A DNA stretch of 53,760 nt, from contig JABIKK010000008.1 in the NCBI GenBank assembly GCA_018655015.1, positions 72,791-126,550 of the forward strand. The letters run 5' to 3'. Source of the DNA: Candidatus Woesearchaeota archaeon. GTDB taxonomy: Archaea; Nanobdellota; Nanobdellia; SCGC-AAA011-G17; UBA489. Below the pieces are notes generated by a model, which made no database searches, was not told the origin of the DNA, and saw only the letters and a list, made by a program, of their open reading frames with translations. Position 1 is the first letter of the stretch; each line of letters opens with the position of its first letter. Made by a program: the position numbers and the translations under genes. Shown here piece by piece: positions 35,723 to 45,580 of the stretch.

Positions 35723-36660
35723 TCTTTTAATATTCCTTCATCAGATAGTTGTTCTAAGGCACTACACATCATTAATGGAAAGTTGATAGTTACATCTCCA
35801 ATAACTGTAACTACATCTGAATCATCTTTTACTTTGCCCCAACTTTTTGCTTCTTTGGTTGTAGCTCCACTCATACTGCCCGAAGTGTGGCTTGCTGTGG
35901 TCATGTAAATTGCGTAATCCATTCCACCGTTTAGTAAACCTGCAAGAACTGCATGGTGTTTCGAAATACTTCCTCCTAGAGAGATTAAACCTTTTTTATC
36001 ATCTTGACTTACTGAGAAGAGGATATTTGCGAAATCTTTCACTACATCTACTATGAAATCGTTGTTATTTTCTTGGAACATGTATAGCTGGAAGCCCATA
36101 GAACCGTCCGTAATCGATGGACAGAAGATGGGTACATTATTTTTAGCAGCCTGAAATAGGATGGAGTCTTCATCGTTTAACATCAATCCAAATTCTCTTA
36201 GCATGTCTGAAACAGCCCATCTTTTTTCTTTTTTGTATATTTCTTTTAACATTGAACCTACTGTATCTTCGAATTTCATGTAGGATTCGTTTCTAATTTG
36301 TAAGTTGCCGATTCTATTGATTCCTTTTTCATGTAGTTCTATATCGTCTGGAGAAAAGTCTCCTACGAAGAATTTTTCACCATGAGCTTTCATAATATCT
36401 TCTTCTAAACCGCCAACAGTTGTTACGATTATATCTGGAATCCCTAATTTGATTAATTGTGCAAAGAACCCTCTTAACCCAGAAGTTACCATATTTGAAG
36501 TGAAGGTTAGGAATATCTTAGCACCATTCTTCTTCATTCTTATTACTGTGTCTACTGCTTTTTTTAGTTCAATACTTTGAAAACCAACGTTTCCTAGACC
36601 ATTGACTAATTCGTTGACATTAATATTCTTCTTCCATTTGAAATCTTTTACCTTTTGCAT
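35719..36660 (-). CDS. dys: Deoxyhypusine synthase family protein
   Basis: LTFTSNMVTSGLRGFFAQLIKLGIPDIIVTTVGGLEEDIMKA; GGSISKHH; SD aggagg upstream of ATG. Confidence 0.93.
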   Translation of the reverse strand: MQKVKDFKWKKNINVNELVNGLGNVGFQSIELKKAVDTVIRMKKNGAKIFLTFTSNMVTSGLRGFFAQLIKLGIPDIIVTTVGGLEEDIMKAHGEKFFVGDFSPDDIELHEKGINRIGNLQIRNESYMKFEDTVGSMLKEIYKKEKRWAVSDMLREFGLMLNDEDSILFQAAKNNVPIFCPSITDGSMGFQLYMFQENNNDFIVDVVKDFANILFSVSQDDKKGLISLGGSISKHHAVLAGLLNGGMDYAIYMTTASHTSGSMSGATTKEAKSWGKVKDDSDVVTVIGDVTINFPLMMCSALEQLSDEGILKE

Positions 36661-36838
36661 AGAATTCCTCCCTAAGGACTAGAAATAAAGTATTAACTAC
36701 CGGACAATCTTACTGTGTCTCTGTTTGGGTTGTTAATCATGTTGTTGATTTAGGAGTTTGATTAATAAACTTATCGGTTCGAATGTGTATTATGCAAGAT
36801 ATGGATGGATTTAAATATTACTTTTTTGTGTTTATTTT

Positions 36839-37363
36839 GTGAGTGTTGACAAGAAGATAGAAGAACTTGAAGTGAATAGGGCGCCAATGAACATTTCTAG
36901 AGAAACTATAGAATTCATAGTGAATAGTGTGTTATTCGAGGATGTTAAGGTTTTAGAGATTGGAACTTTTAATGGGTATTCTGCTTTGTGGTTTTCAACC
37001 ATCGCTAGTAGGGTTTTAGGTATTGATATTAGTGGGACTAATGTGGAAGAAGCGAGGAAGAATTTAGAAGGAACTGATGTGGAGATTGTATTGGGTAATG
37101 CTTTGGATATTGTTCCTAAGTTGGAAGAGAAGTTTAATGTTGTTTTAATTGACGCTCAGAAGAATGAGTATGGAAGTTATTTAGAAGTTGTTCTGGATAA
37201 ATTAGAAGATGACTTTTTAATATTTGTTGATAATACTATTTCGCATGGCGGGAAGATAACTTCTCTTTTTGAAGTTCTTAAGAAACATTCTGAGTTAGAG
37301 TGGAAGGAAATGGGTATTGGTAAGGGTTTGATTGTTATTAAGAATAAATCAAAGTTCCAATAA
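36839..37363 (+). CDS. SAM-dependent O-methyltransferase (COMT-like)
   Basis: VLEIGTFNGYSALWFS, VLIDAQKNEYGSYLE; GTG start about 27 nt after TATA-like tttaaatatt. Confidence 0.85.
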   Translation: MSVDKKIEELEVNRAPMNISRETIEFIVNSVLFEDVKVLEIGTFNGYSALWFSTIASRVLGIDISGTNVEEARKNLEGTDVEIVLGNALDIVPKLEEKFNVVLIDAQKNEYGSYLEVVLDKLEDDFLIFVDNTISHGGKITSLFEVLKKHSELEWKEMGIGKGLIVIKNKSKFQ

Positions 37364-37676
37364 CAATGAAGATATCTAAGGCTATCCAAATTACACTGTT
37401 TACTATTATTGGTTTTTCATTATGGGCAATACCATAAATTAACCAGTAAGTTGATGTGAATGCATAGGCTAACCAAGATATTGCAGATACGCCTGTTGCG
37501 TCTTTTCCAACCCAAATTTTAAAGACTTGGGGCAAGGTGAATAAAATACCAATTGTGATTATTAAGTAAACTGCATTGTCGAGAAATTTTTTAAATGGAT
37601 TTTTACTAGGATAAGATTGTTTTTTAAGATGTATTCTCTTTCTTTGATGATAATGATGGTATCCTTTATGATTCAT
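37338..37676 (-). CDS. SemiSWEET/MtN3-like PQ-loop membrane protein
   Basis: LFTLPQVFKIWVGKDATGVSAISWLAY PQ motif; three TM segments. Confidence 0.85.
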   Translation of the reverse strand: MNHKGYHHYHQRKRIHLKKQSYPSKNPFKKFLDNAVYLIITIGILFTLPQVFKIWVGKDATGVSAISWLAYAFTSTYWLIYGIAHNEKPIIVNSVIWIALDIFIVIGTLIYS

Positions 37677-37791
37677 TTTTTAACCCTTTTTCTTTAATAA
37701 GTGATTTAATGGAATTCTTATTTAAACCTTTGGAAGAATATTCTAACAAAACACAGAATTTAAATATCTCCAATGTTAAATTTTTCTGGAT

Positions 37792-39288
37792 ATGTCACTT
37801 GAAAGAATCTTGTTGAATGGCGAACTGCCAAGGATTATTCAAGGTGGTATGGGCGTAGCTGTTTCTAATTGGAGGCTGGCAAGGGCCGTTTCTATGGAAG
37901 GTCAATTGGGTGTTGTTTCTGGAACTGGAATCGATGTTATTTTGGCTCGTAGACTCCAAGAAGGAGATAAAGATGGGAGAATGAGGGCAGCAATTGCAGA
38001 GTTCCCTATAAGAAGAATTGCCGATGAAGTTTTAGATAGATATTTTGTTGAAGGTGGTAAAGATTTTTCTAAACCTTATGTACCTACACCATTTCCCAAA
38101 TTAAAACAGGATGGAAAGAACCTAACTTTAGAGAGTAATCATCTCCAAAACTTAATTGTTCTTGCAAATTTTGTTGAAGTTTATCTTGCCAAACAAGGAC
38201 ATAATGGGAAGGTGGGAATAAATCTTCTTCACAAAGTTCAACATTTGATTCCCCAAGGACTTTACGGTGCGATGTTGGCGGGAGTCGATGCTGTTTTGAT
38301 TGGTGCAGGTTTACCTAAATCAATTCCTGATGCACTTGATGCTTTAGTAACTGGTGAAACATTATCGATGCCTTTCCCCGTAAATGGTGGGAAAAGCTAT
38401 AGGCTTGAATTTGATTCTAATAGTTTTATGGGGGAACATATCGAGATTAGGAGACCCGCGTTTTTAGGTATTGTTTCAAATCAAGTACCTATAAAGTTTT
38501 TACCTAATGCTGAAGGTTATATTATTGAAGGATTATCACCTTTTGATAACGGAGAAGTTATTCAAGGTCCGCTTGCAGGGGGACATAATGCAGGTCCTAG
38601 GAAAAAAGGGGAACTTAGTGCAGCTGGTGAATTAGTTTATGGTTTGAGAGATAAAACAGATTTTGAAATTTTAAATGGAATGCTTGATCGTAGAGTTGAA
38701 GGGGGTGGAAATGTTCAACCTTATTGGCTTGTAGGAGGATGTTCTACAAGTTTAAAAAAATCGATAGATCTTGGGGCAACAGGGGTTCAAGTTGGAACTT
38801 TGTTTGCAACATCAATTGAATCAGGCATTAAGTATGAAAACAAAGAGAAGATGATTGAATCTATTTTGGATGGTGCTAGTGTTTTTGCAGATCCCAATGC
38901 GTCTCCAACAGGATATCCATTTCAAGTTTTTCCTTTGGATGGTAGTCTTTCAGAAAAAGATGTTTATGGGGCTCGAAAGCGTGTTTGTGATATGGGCGGC
39001 CTTTTGGAATTCTTTGAAGATGCGGATGGGGTTGTTAGATCACGGTGTGCTTCTGAACCAGTTCACTTGTATACTGGGAAGGGGGGAACTTTAGAGAGTG
39101 CGGCCTATAGAAAATGTTTATGTCAAGCACTTGTTTCATGGGCAGGCTTTCCGACTGTTAGAAAGGATGGATCTGTTGAACCCTCAATTGCTACATTGGG
39201 TAGGGATACTTCGTCTGTGAGAGAGCTTTTGGAGATTCATGGAAGGTATAGTGCTGCAGATGCAATAAATTTAATCAAAGCCTCATAG
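37792..39288 (+). CDS. Nitronate monooxygenase/FabK/PfaD-like flavoprotein (COG2070), long form
   Basis: PRIIQGGMGVAVSNWRLARAVSMEGQLGVVSGT; PLAGGHNAGPR; GATGVQVGTLFATSIESG. Confidence 0.88.
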   Translation: MSLERILLNGELPRIIQGGMGVAVSNWRLARAVSMEGQLGVVSGTGIDVILARRLQEGDKDGRMRAAIAEFPIRRIADEVLDRYFVEGGKDFSKPYVPTPFPKLKQDGKNLTLESNHLQNLIVLANFVEVYLAKQGHNGKVGINLLHKVQHLIPQGLYGAMLAGVDAVLIGAGLPKSIPDALDALVTGETLSMPFPVNGGKSYRLEFDSNSFMGEHIEIRRPAFLGIVSNQVPIKFLPNAEGYIIEGLSPFDNGEVIQGPLAGGHNAGPRKKGELSAAGELVYGLRDKTDFEILNGMLDRRVEGGGNVQPYWLVGGCSTSLKKSIDLGATGVQVGTLFATSIESGIKYENKEKMIESILDGASVFADPNASPTGYPFQVFPLDGSLSEKDVYGARKRVCDMGGLLEFFEDADGVVRSRCASEPVHLYTGKGGTLESAAYRKCLCQALVSWAGFPTVRKDGSVEPSIATLGRDTSSVRELLEIHGRYSAADAINLIKAS

Positions 39289-39331
39289 TTTTTATCATCA
39301 AATTTATATAATATAAGTTTAATTTATTTTT

Positions 39332-39991
39332 ATGAAAAAATTATTTTGGGATGATCCCTATCTAACAGAGTGTAAGGCTAAGATTACTTCTATTGAAGGA
39401 TTTAAAGTTAAGTTAGATCAAAGTGTGTTTTTTGCTTTTTCTGGTGGACAAGCTTCTGATTTTGGGACTATTAATGGAATTAATGTGGTTGAAGCAGTTA
39501 AGGAAGGAGATAAGGAAAGCATTATTGATATTACTTATGTGCTAGAAAAAGAACCTGAATTTAATGTTGGTGATGAAGTTGAAGTTAAAATTGATTCGAT
39601 TAGAAGGAATACAATCAGGAATTTACATTCTGCTGCACATCTTATTTGGTATTTTGTTGAAGAGAAACTAGGTAAGTTAAAAACAATTGGTTCGAATATT
39701 TCTGTTGATAAGTCTAGATTAGATTATTTATTGGATGATCCTATTAGTGAAAATTTACCTGAAATTGAAGAAAAGGCGAATAAGTTTATTGAAGAAGATC
39801 ATGAAGTAATTTCTAGGGAAGATGATGAGAAACCTGATTTAAGATGGTGGGTTTGTGGAGATTGGAAGATGCCTTGTGGTGGAACTCATGTTAAGAGTAC
39901 TAAAGAAATTGGTAAAATTAAATTAAAAAGAAAAAATATTGGTGCTGGTAAGGAAAGAATTGAAATTACTTTACGCACTGACAAGGTTTGA
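39332..39991 (+). CDS. AlaX-type alanyl-tRNA trans-editing protein
   Basis: HSAAHLIW (HxxxH) and CGGTHVKSTKEIG editing-site motifs. Confidence 0.92.
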   Translation: MKKLFWDDPYLTECKAKITSIEGFKVKLDQSVFFAFSGGQASDFGTINGINVVEAVKEGDKESIIDITYVLEKEPEFNVGDEVEVKIDSIRRNTIRNLHSAAHLIWYFVEEKLGKLKTIGSNISVDKSRLDYLLDDPISENLPEIEEKANKFIEEDHEVISREDDEKPDLRWWVCGDWKMPCGGTHVKSTKEIGKIKLKRKNIGAGKERIEITLRTDKV

Positions 39992-40340
39992 AACCAGCAT
40001 TTAATGCTGCGTTTTTTGTTTTGAATTTTAGGCTGTTCTTTGGTTTAATATTCTTAGCAAAAGGACAATTTGTTTTATGAAAACTTTTCCCATTTTTTGG
40101 AGCTACGAATGTTGTTTTTTTAGTGATTTTTATTACTTTTTTTGTAGCTGGTTTTTTGAATAAAGAGTTTAATTTTCTTATTTTCTCAGATAATTCATGC
40201 TCATTAACATCTATTCTTTTGAGAATTCTAACAATCTGAGCCTCTCTTTGCTCCATGTTCAGTATTTTCCTTTGTAGCCTTATTACGTCTTCTCTGACCA
40301 TTCTGAAAGAACGAACTAGCTTTTCTTCGACTTCATTCAT
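39966..40340 (-). CDS. Hypothetical protein with coiled coil and C-terminal Ada-metal-binding-like Cys motif
   Basis: SFHKTNCPFAKNIKPKNSLKFKTKNAALNAGFKPCQCVK. Confidence 0.6.
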   Translation of the reverse strand: MNEVEEKLVRSFRMVREDVIRLQRKILNMEQREAQIVRILKRIDVNEHELSEKIRKLNSLFKKPATKKVIKITKKTTFVAPKNGKSFHKTNCPFAKNIKPKNSLKFKTKNAALNAGFKPCQCVK

Positions 40341-40406
40341 AGGCTATTTGAATAGTTAGTTCTATTTAAACTTATCTTTTTTAGCCATTTATAAGTGGTG
40401 ACTAAT

Positions 40407-40658
40407 TTACTTCTTATAGATGTCTTTTCTATGTCCAATCTTAATAACAAGAATTAGCAGCTCTTTTCTATTTAGGTCAATAATTAGACGATACTCTCCA
40501 ACCCTAAATTTATAAGTATTTATTCCTACCAATTTGGTTATGTGTGCTTCTGGTCTTATTCTTAATTTTTCAACAGCTAGGATTATTCTTTCCCTATTTT
40601 TATGATCTAGTCTATCTAAGAATTTTTCGGCTTTTTTGGAGAATAGGATTTCATACAT
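40407..40658 (-). CDS. relE: RelE/ParE-type toxin
   Basis: MYEILFSKKAEKFLDRLDHKNRERIILAVEKLR...KLVGINTYKFRVGEYRLIIDL...VIKIGHRKDIYK. Confidence 0.92.
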   Translation of the reverse strand: MYEILFSKKAEKFLDRLDHKNRERIILAVEKLRIRPEAHITKLVGINTYKFRVGEYRLIIDLNRKELLILVIKIGHRKDIYKK

Positions 40659-40666
40659 AGAATTAC

Positions 40667-40891
40667 CTATTTTATTTTATATTTGTGTTTTAGATCTCTT
40701 AATCTTGTGAATTTCCCAGATTTAATTTCTCTTCTTGCTTCCCTAATATCTCTTATTGTTTCATCTGTTAATTCATTTGTGTCTTCAACTAGGTCCCAAA
40801 TTACTTCCTCATAAGTTTGTCTAGAAAAAAGTTTCTTATTACTGAGTTCTTTTTGTAGCTTTTGACTGATCTGGATAGTTGTTGATACCAT
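40667..40891 (-). CDS. RelB-like ribbon-helix-helix antitoxin
   Basis: STTIQISQKLQKELSNKKLFSRQTYEEVIWDLVEDT; directly upstream of relE. Confidence 0.85.
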   Translation of the reverse strand: MVSTTIQISQKLQKELSNKKLFSRQTYEEVIWDLVEDTNELTDETIRDIREARREIKSGKFTRLRDLKHKYKIK

Positions 40892-40913
40892 AGCAAATTA
40901 TAGTAGGTTATAG
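40888..40913. promoter_or_regulatory. Three direct repeats (CCATAG/TTATAG/TTATAG) with exact 10-bp period over the relB start
   Basis: Positions 40888-40893, 40898-40903, 40908-40913, between TATA (ttataa) and start codon. Confidence 0.45.
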
Positions 40914-40931
40914 TTTATAAGAGTTACTTGT

Positions 40932-41885
40932 TTAATTCCCAATATATTTCGAAATTAAGGATTTAGCTTCTTTTTCAGAATTAGCTTTGATTAAACACCT
41001 ATTCTTGAAGATTAACATATTTTTAAATTTGATACAATCTCCTAGGTCTTCAATTTTGCTTATTTTTGAGAGGTCTTTTTTTAGTTTGTTCAAATTAACA
41101 TTTTTTAGAAGTAATTGGTAGTTTCCCGTTGAACAGAATCTTAGTATTCCCTGTGGGTTGATAGTGTTTAGGAATAAATAGTTTTTATTACATGCTTGAC
41201 AGTCTTTTCTTTTCTTTATTTTGAATTTGTCAAAGGAGTTTGTTTTAAGATTGATATTTATCAGTTCTTTTGAAAAAGGTTTACTTAGAAGTATTTTTAT
41301 TGCCTCTGAAACCTGTAATGAAGCTATTAATGATGTTGTGGAATTTAATATTCCTGCAGTTTGACATGTTTCTAGTTGTGCGGGTTTGAAGATACATTGA
41401 AAACAGGGTGTTTTTTTAGGAATTATATTCATTAAAGATGCTTTTTCCTTTATTCCTGCTGAATAGATCCAAGGAATGTTATTTTTTAGTGAGTAATCAT
41501 TGATTAAAAACCTAGTTTCTAAGTTATCTGTACAGTCTAGAATTAAGTTAGTTGTTTTTGGAATTAGTTTGGAGATATTGTTGTTATTTAGGTCTTGGTT
41601 ATGTGCATTTATTTTAATTTTTGAGTTGATGTTTTTAAGGTGTATTAGTGCTTGTTTTGCTTTTGGTTTGTTGATATCTTGTTCGTTGAAAAGAGTTTGT
41701 CTTTGAAGATTGTTTAATTCAATTGTATCTCTGTCGATTAAGATAAGATTTATTCCTGCCCTTGCAAGTAACTGAGAAGTTTGAGTTCCAATTGCTCCAA
41801 CACCAATTATAGCTACCGTTGCTTTTTGTAGTCTTTTTTGGTTTGTTTTTCCAATTAGAATTTCTTGGCGAGAGTATCTTGTCAT
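40932..41885 (-). CDS. ubaA: E1-like ThiF/MoeB/UbaA adenylyltransferase
   Basis: VAIIGVGAIGTQTSQLLARAGINLILIDRDTIELNNLQRQTLF; zinc cysteines CFQC and CQAC. Confidence 0.9.
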   Translation of the reverse strand: MTRYSRQEILIGKTNQKRLQKATVAIIGVGAIGTQTSQLLARAGINLILIDRDTIELNNLQRQTLFNEQDINKPKAKQALIHLKNINSKIKINAHNQDLNNNNISKLIPKTTNLILDCTDNLETRFLINDYSLKNNIPWIYSAGIKEKASLMNIIPKKTPCFQCIFKPAQLETCQTAGILNSTTSLIASLQVSEAIKILLSKPFSKELININLKTNSFDKFKIKKRKDCQACNKNYLFLNTINPQGILRFCSTGNYQLLLKNVNLNKLKKDLSKISKIEDLGDCIKFKNMLIFKNRCLIKANSEKEAKSLISKYIGN

Positions 41886-41920
41886 TTGTTTATGTTAATA
41901 AATGAGTTTTAAAAGGTGTT

Positions 41921-42205
41921 CTAAGGTTTGAATCCTTGTTCTTTAGCCCAGATTAAAAGTTTATCCCAAACTAATTTTTCATCTTCATATTTTTTCTTTT
42001 GTATTTCATATTTACTATAATCTTTTTGATATTTCTTTTGAGATTCTTGCCATTTTTTATAATCCTTTTTGTATTGGCCTGTATATTTATTGTAGAAAGT
42101 CATGAGATCGTTTACGATCATATCAAAAGATTTGCCTTTTTCAGCTATATCCAAGTTTACTAACCTTGTTTTTGTCTCTGGAGCTATCTTAATTGTTGTA
42201 CTCAT
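41921..42205 (-). CDS. Orphan ribbon-helix-helix-like protein with Lys/Tyr-rich repetitive helical tail
   Basis: N-term STTIKIAPETKTRLVNLDIAEKGKSFDMIVNDLM (RHH-like); tail QYKKDYKKWQESQKKYQKDYSKYEIQKKKYEDEK. Confidence 0.75.
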   Translation of the reverse strand: MSTTIKIAPETKTRLVNLDIAEKGKSFDMIVNDLMTFYNKYTGQYKKDYKKWQESQKKYQKDYSKYEIQKKKYEDEKLVWDKLLIWAKEQGFKP

Positions 42206-42231
42206 AGTATACTATGTATACTCAGTATACT
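42206..42231. promoter_or_regulatory. Three GTATAC palindromes with exact 9-bp spacing abutting the start codon
   Basis: GTATAC at 42207-42212, 42216-42221, 42225-42230; outer two extended to AGTATACT; adjacent to TATA-like tttataa. Confidence 0.65.
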
Positions 42232-42246
42232 TATAAATGTTTTGAA

Positions 42247-42996
42247 TTATTTTATCTCAATTCCAACTGGACAATGATCGCTACCCATAACTTTAGGCAG
42301 TATAAATGCGCCTTTTAGTTGTTTTTTAAGAACTTTTGAGATACAGAAGTAATCAATACGCCATCCAACATTTCTTTCACGTGCTTTGAACATATAACTC
42401 CACCAAGTGTAGTTTTCGGGTTCTTTATTGAATTCTCTGAATGTGTCTATGAAATCTGCATTAACAAAATTATCAAAACCTTTCCTTTCTTCTTCTGTGA
42501 ATCCTGCACTGCGAGTGTTAGTTTTTGGTCTAGCAATATCTATCTCTTTATGTGCGACATTTAAGTCTCCACAGAAAACAACTGGTTTTTTCTTTTCTAA
42601 TGTTTTTAGGAATTTTAAGAAGTTATTGTCCCATTCTTGCCTATAATCCAATCTTTCTAATTCTCTTTTTGAGTTAGGAGTGTAAACTGTAACTAAGTAA
42701 TAATCTTTAAACTCTAAAGTTATAACTCGTCCTTCATCATCATTCATTGGTCCGTCCCCATAGATTACAGATAATGGTTCTATCTTTGAGAAGATTGCAG
42801 TCCCAGAATAACCCTTTCTTTTTGCTGAATGCCAGTAATGGTGTGGATAATCATGCATTATTGTATCTACTTGGTCTGGATGAGCTTTAGTTTCTTGTAT
42901 GCAAATTATATCTGGTTTTTCTTTTGCTACAAAGTCATGGAATCCTTTTTTTAAAACAGCCCTAATACCATTGACATTCCAAGAAATTATTTTCAT
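42247..42996 (-). CDS. xth: Exodeoxyribonuclease III / AP endonuclease
   Basis: [45 protein letters not shown]. Confidence 0.95.
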   Translation of the reverse strand: MKIISWNVNGIRAVLKKGFHDFVAKEKPDIICIQETKAHPDQVDTIMHDYPHHYWHSAKRKGYSGTAIFSKIEPLSVIYGDGPMNDDEGRVITLEFKDYYLVTVYTPNSKRELERLDYRQEWDNNFLKFLKTLEKKKPVVFCGDLNVAHKEIDIARPKTNTRSAGFTEEERKGFDNFVNADFIDTFREFNKEPENYTWWSYMFKARERNVGWRIDYFCISKVLKKQLKGAFILPKVMGSDHCPVGIEIK

Positions 42997-45548
42997 TTTG
43001 TTTTTTTGTATCTCCAGAATTTAAAGAGTTCGGTGAGTAAGAATCCAACTAATCCTACACCTATCATATGTAACCATTCTAATGCGGATATTGGTGCTAA
43101 CTTGAAGAGTACATTGAGTGGGGTGTAGATAACTAATACCTGAAGCAATATTGATAGGACTACGGCCATGTTTAACCATTTATTGTCTAACATATGTGTG
43201 AATGGTTTTGGACTCTTTACAGAGTAAACTACAAACATTTCAAAGATCATTAGAGTTGTTAGAGCGAAAGTTCTAGCTTTTTCTATTGCCATATCCTGGT
43301 TAAGTGCCCATAAAAACATTCCCAATGTTGCAATTGTACCTAGGATTCCAACTACAATTATGAATGATTTTAGATCGTGCATAATGTTTTCTTTAGTTGA
43401 ACGAGGTTTTTCATTCATTACATTTTTGTTTGGGGGGTCGACTCCCAATGCTAATGCTGGCCATGAATCAGTCATAAGATTAATCCATAGTATTTGTAAT
43501 GGAAGCAAGGGTAGTGGTAAGCCGGATATCATTGCAATTAAAATTACTCCAATTTCTGCTAAATTTGCGCCTAACAAATACCTGATAAACTTCTTTATGT
43601 TATCGTAGATGATTCTTCCTTCTTCTATAGAGTTAACAATTGAAGAGAAGTGATCGTCTGTTAGAACCATATCTGATGCGTCTCGTGCTATATCTGTGCC
43701 TTTTAGAGACATGGATATGCCTACGTCTGAAGACTTAATTGCAGGGGCATCGTTTATGCCGTCGCCAGTCATTGCTACTATTTCGTTTCTTGATTGTAAT
43801 GCCTTTAGAATTCTAACTTTTTGTGCAGATGTTACACGTGCGTAGATTGAATGGTTAATTATTTTTTCTTTTAATTCTTCGTCATCTAATTTTTCTAGCT
43901 CTGGCCCGGTTATTGCACTACCAGTCATTCCAACTTGTTCTGCAACAGCTTTTGCAGTAACTGGGTGGTCTCCTGTAATCATAACGGGTCTTATTCCTGC
44001 TGTTTCACATTTTTCTAAAGATTCTTTTACACCTTCTTTAGGTGGATCGATCATCCCCATTAAACCCAAGAAGTACATTTCTTTTCCTTCTTTTACGGCC
44101 ATAGCTAAAACTCTTAATGCTGATGAAGCCATATTGTGATTTGCTTCTAATATTTTTTCTCTGTCTTTAGGTAAGATTCTTCTTTTTTTATTATCAATTA
44201 TGATGTTCGTACATTTTTCTAATATTATTTCTGGTGCACCTTTGTAATAATCAAAACCATTGTGGTTTGTAGCCATGAATTTTGTATCTGAATCGAATGG
44301 AATTTCTCCATTTCTTTCTAACTTTTTGGCTTTTCCTTTTAGTGCTGCAAATAATAGTGCTCTTTCTGTCGGATCTCCAGAATCTTCTGTTGCATTGTTA
44401 CATGTAGCGGCAACCTCTAACATTTGAGGGAATGTTTCTTCTGGATTAATCTTTTCGTTTGATTTGTCTGTGAATTCTCCTAGGTCATTGTAACCTTTAC
44501 CTGTAATGTTGTAGAAATGGTGATTAGTGTAGCATTTAGTTACAGTCATTTCATTTTTAGTCATAGTCCCAGTTTTATCTGAACAGATAACTGTAATGCA
44601 ACCCAAAGTTTCAATTGATGCCAAACGTCTGATTAGTGCATTTCTCTTTACCATTCTTTGTACACCTAGTGCTAGACAGATGGTAACAATGGCTGGGAGC
44701 CCTTCAGGAACTGCAGCAACAGCTAGGGCAATTGCTGTGAGGAATATTTCAAATAAGTCCATTCCCCGTATAACTCCGATAATGAAAACAAGAATAGATA
44801 TTAGAATTGTAATATAACCAAGGAATTTACCAAATTCTTTTAGTTTTTTTTGTAAAGGTGTTTCAGATTTTTCTGCTTTTTGAACCATATCTGCAATTTT
44901 TCCAATTTCTGTTCTCATTGCAGTTAATACAACAACGGCTTTTCCATTACCTCTAACAATGCTTGTTCCAGAGAACAACATATTTTTTCTTTCTGCTAAT
45001 GGTGCACTTTTTGCAAGTGAATCTATTGTCTTTGTTATGGGATTACTTTCTCCAGTCAATGCGGCTTCATCTGTTTGAAGATTGTTTACTTCTATTAATC
45101 TAAGGTCTGCAGGTACCTTGTCACCGGATTCTAGAACTATTATATCTCCTGGAACAATTTGACTAGAAGGTATTTCTATTTGTTTATTGTCTCTAATTAC
45201 TTTCGTATTAAGTGTTGTAAGTTTTCTGAGTAACTCTATAGACCTTTCTGCTTTGTATTCTTGTATGAATCCAAATACTGCATTGAAGATTAAAATTGCG
45301 AGAATAATATATGCATCAACCTTTTCATGAGCTAGGAATGAAATAATTGTGGCTGCAATTAAGATGTAGATTAATACATCGTGAAATTGTCTAAGAAATA
45401 TTTTAAAGGGCCCATCTTTTTTCTCTTTTTTCAGTTCGTTTGGGCCGTATTCTTGTATTCTTCTAGTGGCTTCTTCATTTGTAAGACCATAATCGTGGGT
45501 TGCTGTTAAATCTAGAACCTCTTTTGCTGTTTTGTCATGAAAGAACAT
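42993..45548 (-). CDS. P-type cation-transporting ATPase (Ca2+ ATPase-like, type II)
   Basis: [65 protein letters not shown]. Confidence 0.95.
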   Translation of the reverse strand: MFFHDKTAKEVLDLTATHDYGLTNEEATRRIQEYGPNELKKEKKDGPFKIFLRQFHDVLIYILIAATIISFLAHEKVDAYIILAILIFNAVFGFIQEYKAERSIELLRKLTTLNTKVIRDNKQIEIPSSQIVPGDIIVLESGDKVPADLRLIEVNNLQTDEAALTGESNPITKTIDSLAKSAPLAERKNMLFSGTSIVRGNGKAVVVLTAMRTEIGKIADMVQKAEKSETPLQKKLKEFGKFLGYITILISILVFIIGVIRGMDLFEIFLTAIALAVAAVPEGLPAIVTICLALGVQRMVKRNALIRRLASIETLGCITVICSDKTGTMTKNEMTVTKCYTNHHFYNITGKGYNDLGEFTDKSNEKINPEETFPQMLEVAATCNNATEDSGDPTERALLFAALKGKAKKLERNGEIPFDSDTKFMATNHNGFDYYKGAPEIILEKCTNIIIDNKKRRILPKDREKILEANHNMASSALRVLAMAVKEGKEMYFLGLMGMIDPPKEGVKESLEKCETAGIRPVMITGDHPVTAKAVAEQVGMTGSAITGPELEKLDDEELKEKIINHSIYARVTSAQKVRILKALQSRNEIVAMTGDGINDAPAIKSSDVGISMSLKGTDIARDASDMVLTDDHFSSIVNSIEEGRIIYDNIKKFIRYLLGANLAEIGVILIAMISGLPLPLLPLQILWINLMTDSWPALALGVDPPNKNVMNEKPRSTKENIMHDLKSFIIVVGILGTIATLGMFLWALNQDMAIEKARTFALTTLMIFEMFVVYSVKSPKPFTHMLDNKWLNMAVVLSILLQVLVIYTPLNVLFKLAPISALEWLHMIGVGLVGFLLTELFKFWRYKKTK

Positions 45549-45580
45549 AGAATTTTAGTAATTTAGGAGATTTATAATAG

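Noticed and set aside
36700-36800. tRNA-like T-loop motif cggttcgaatgtg in the dys/OMT intergenic region
   Set aside because: The flanking bases do not pair into a T-stem and no acceptor/anticodon arms could be drawn.
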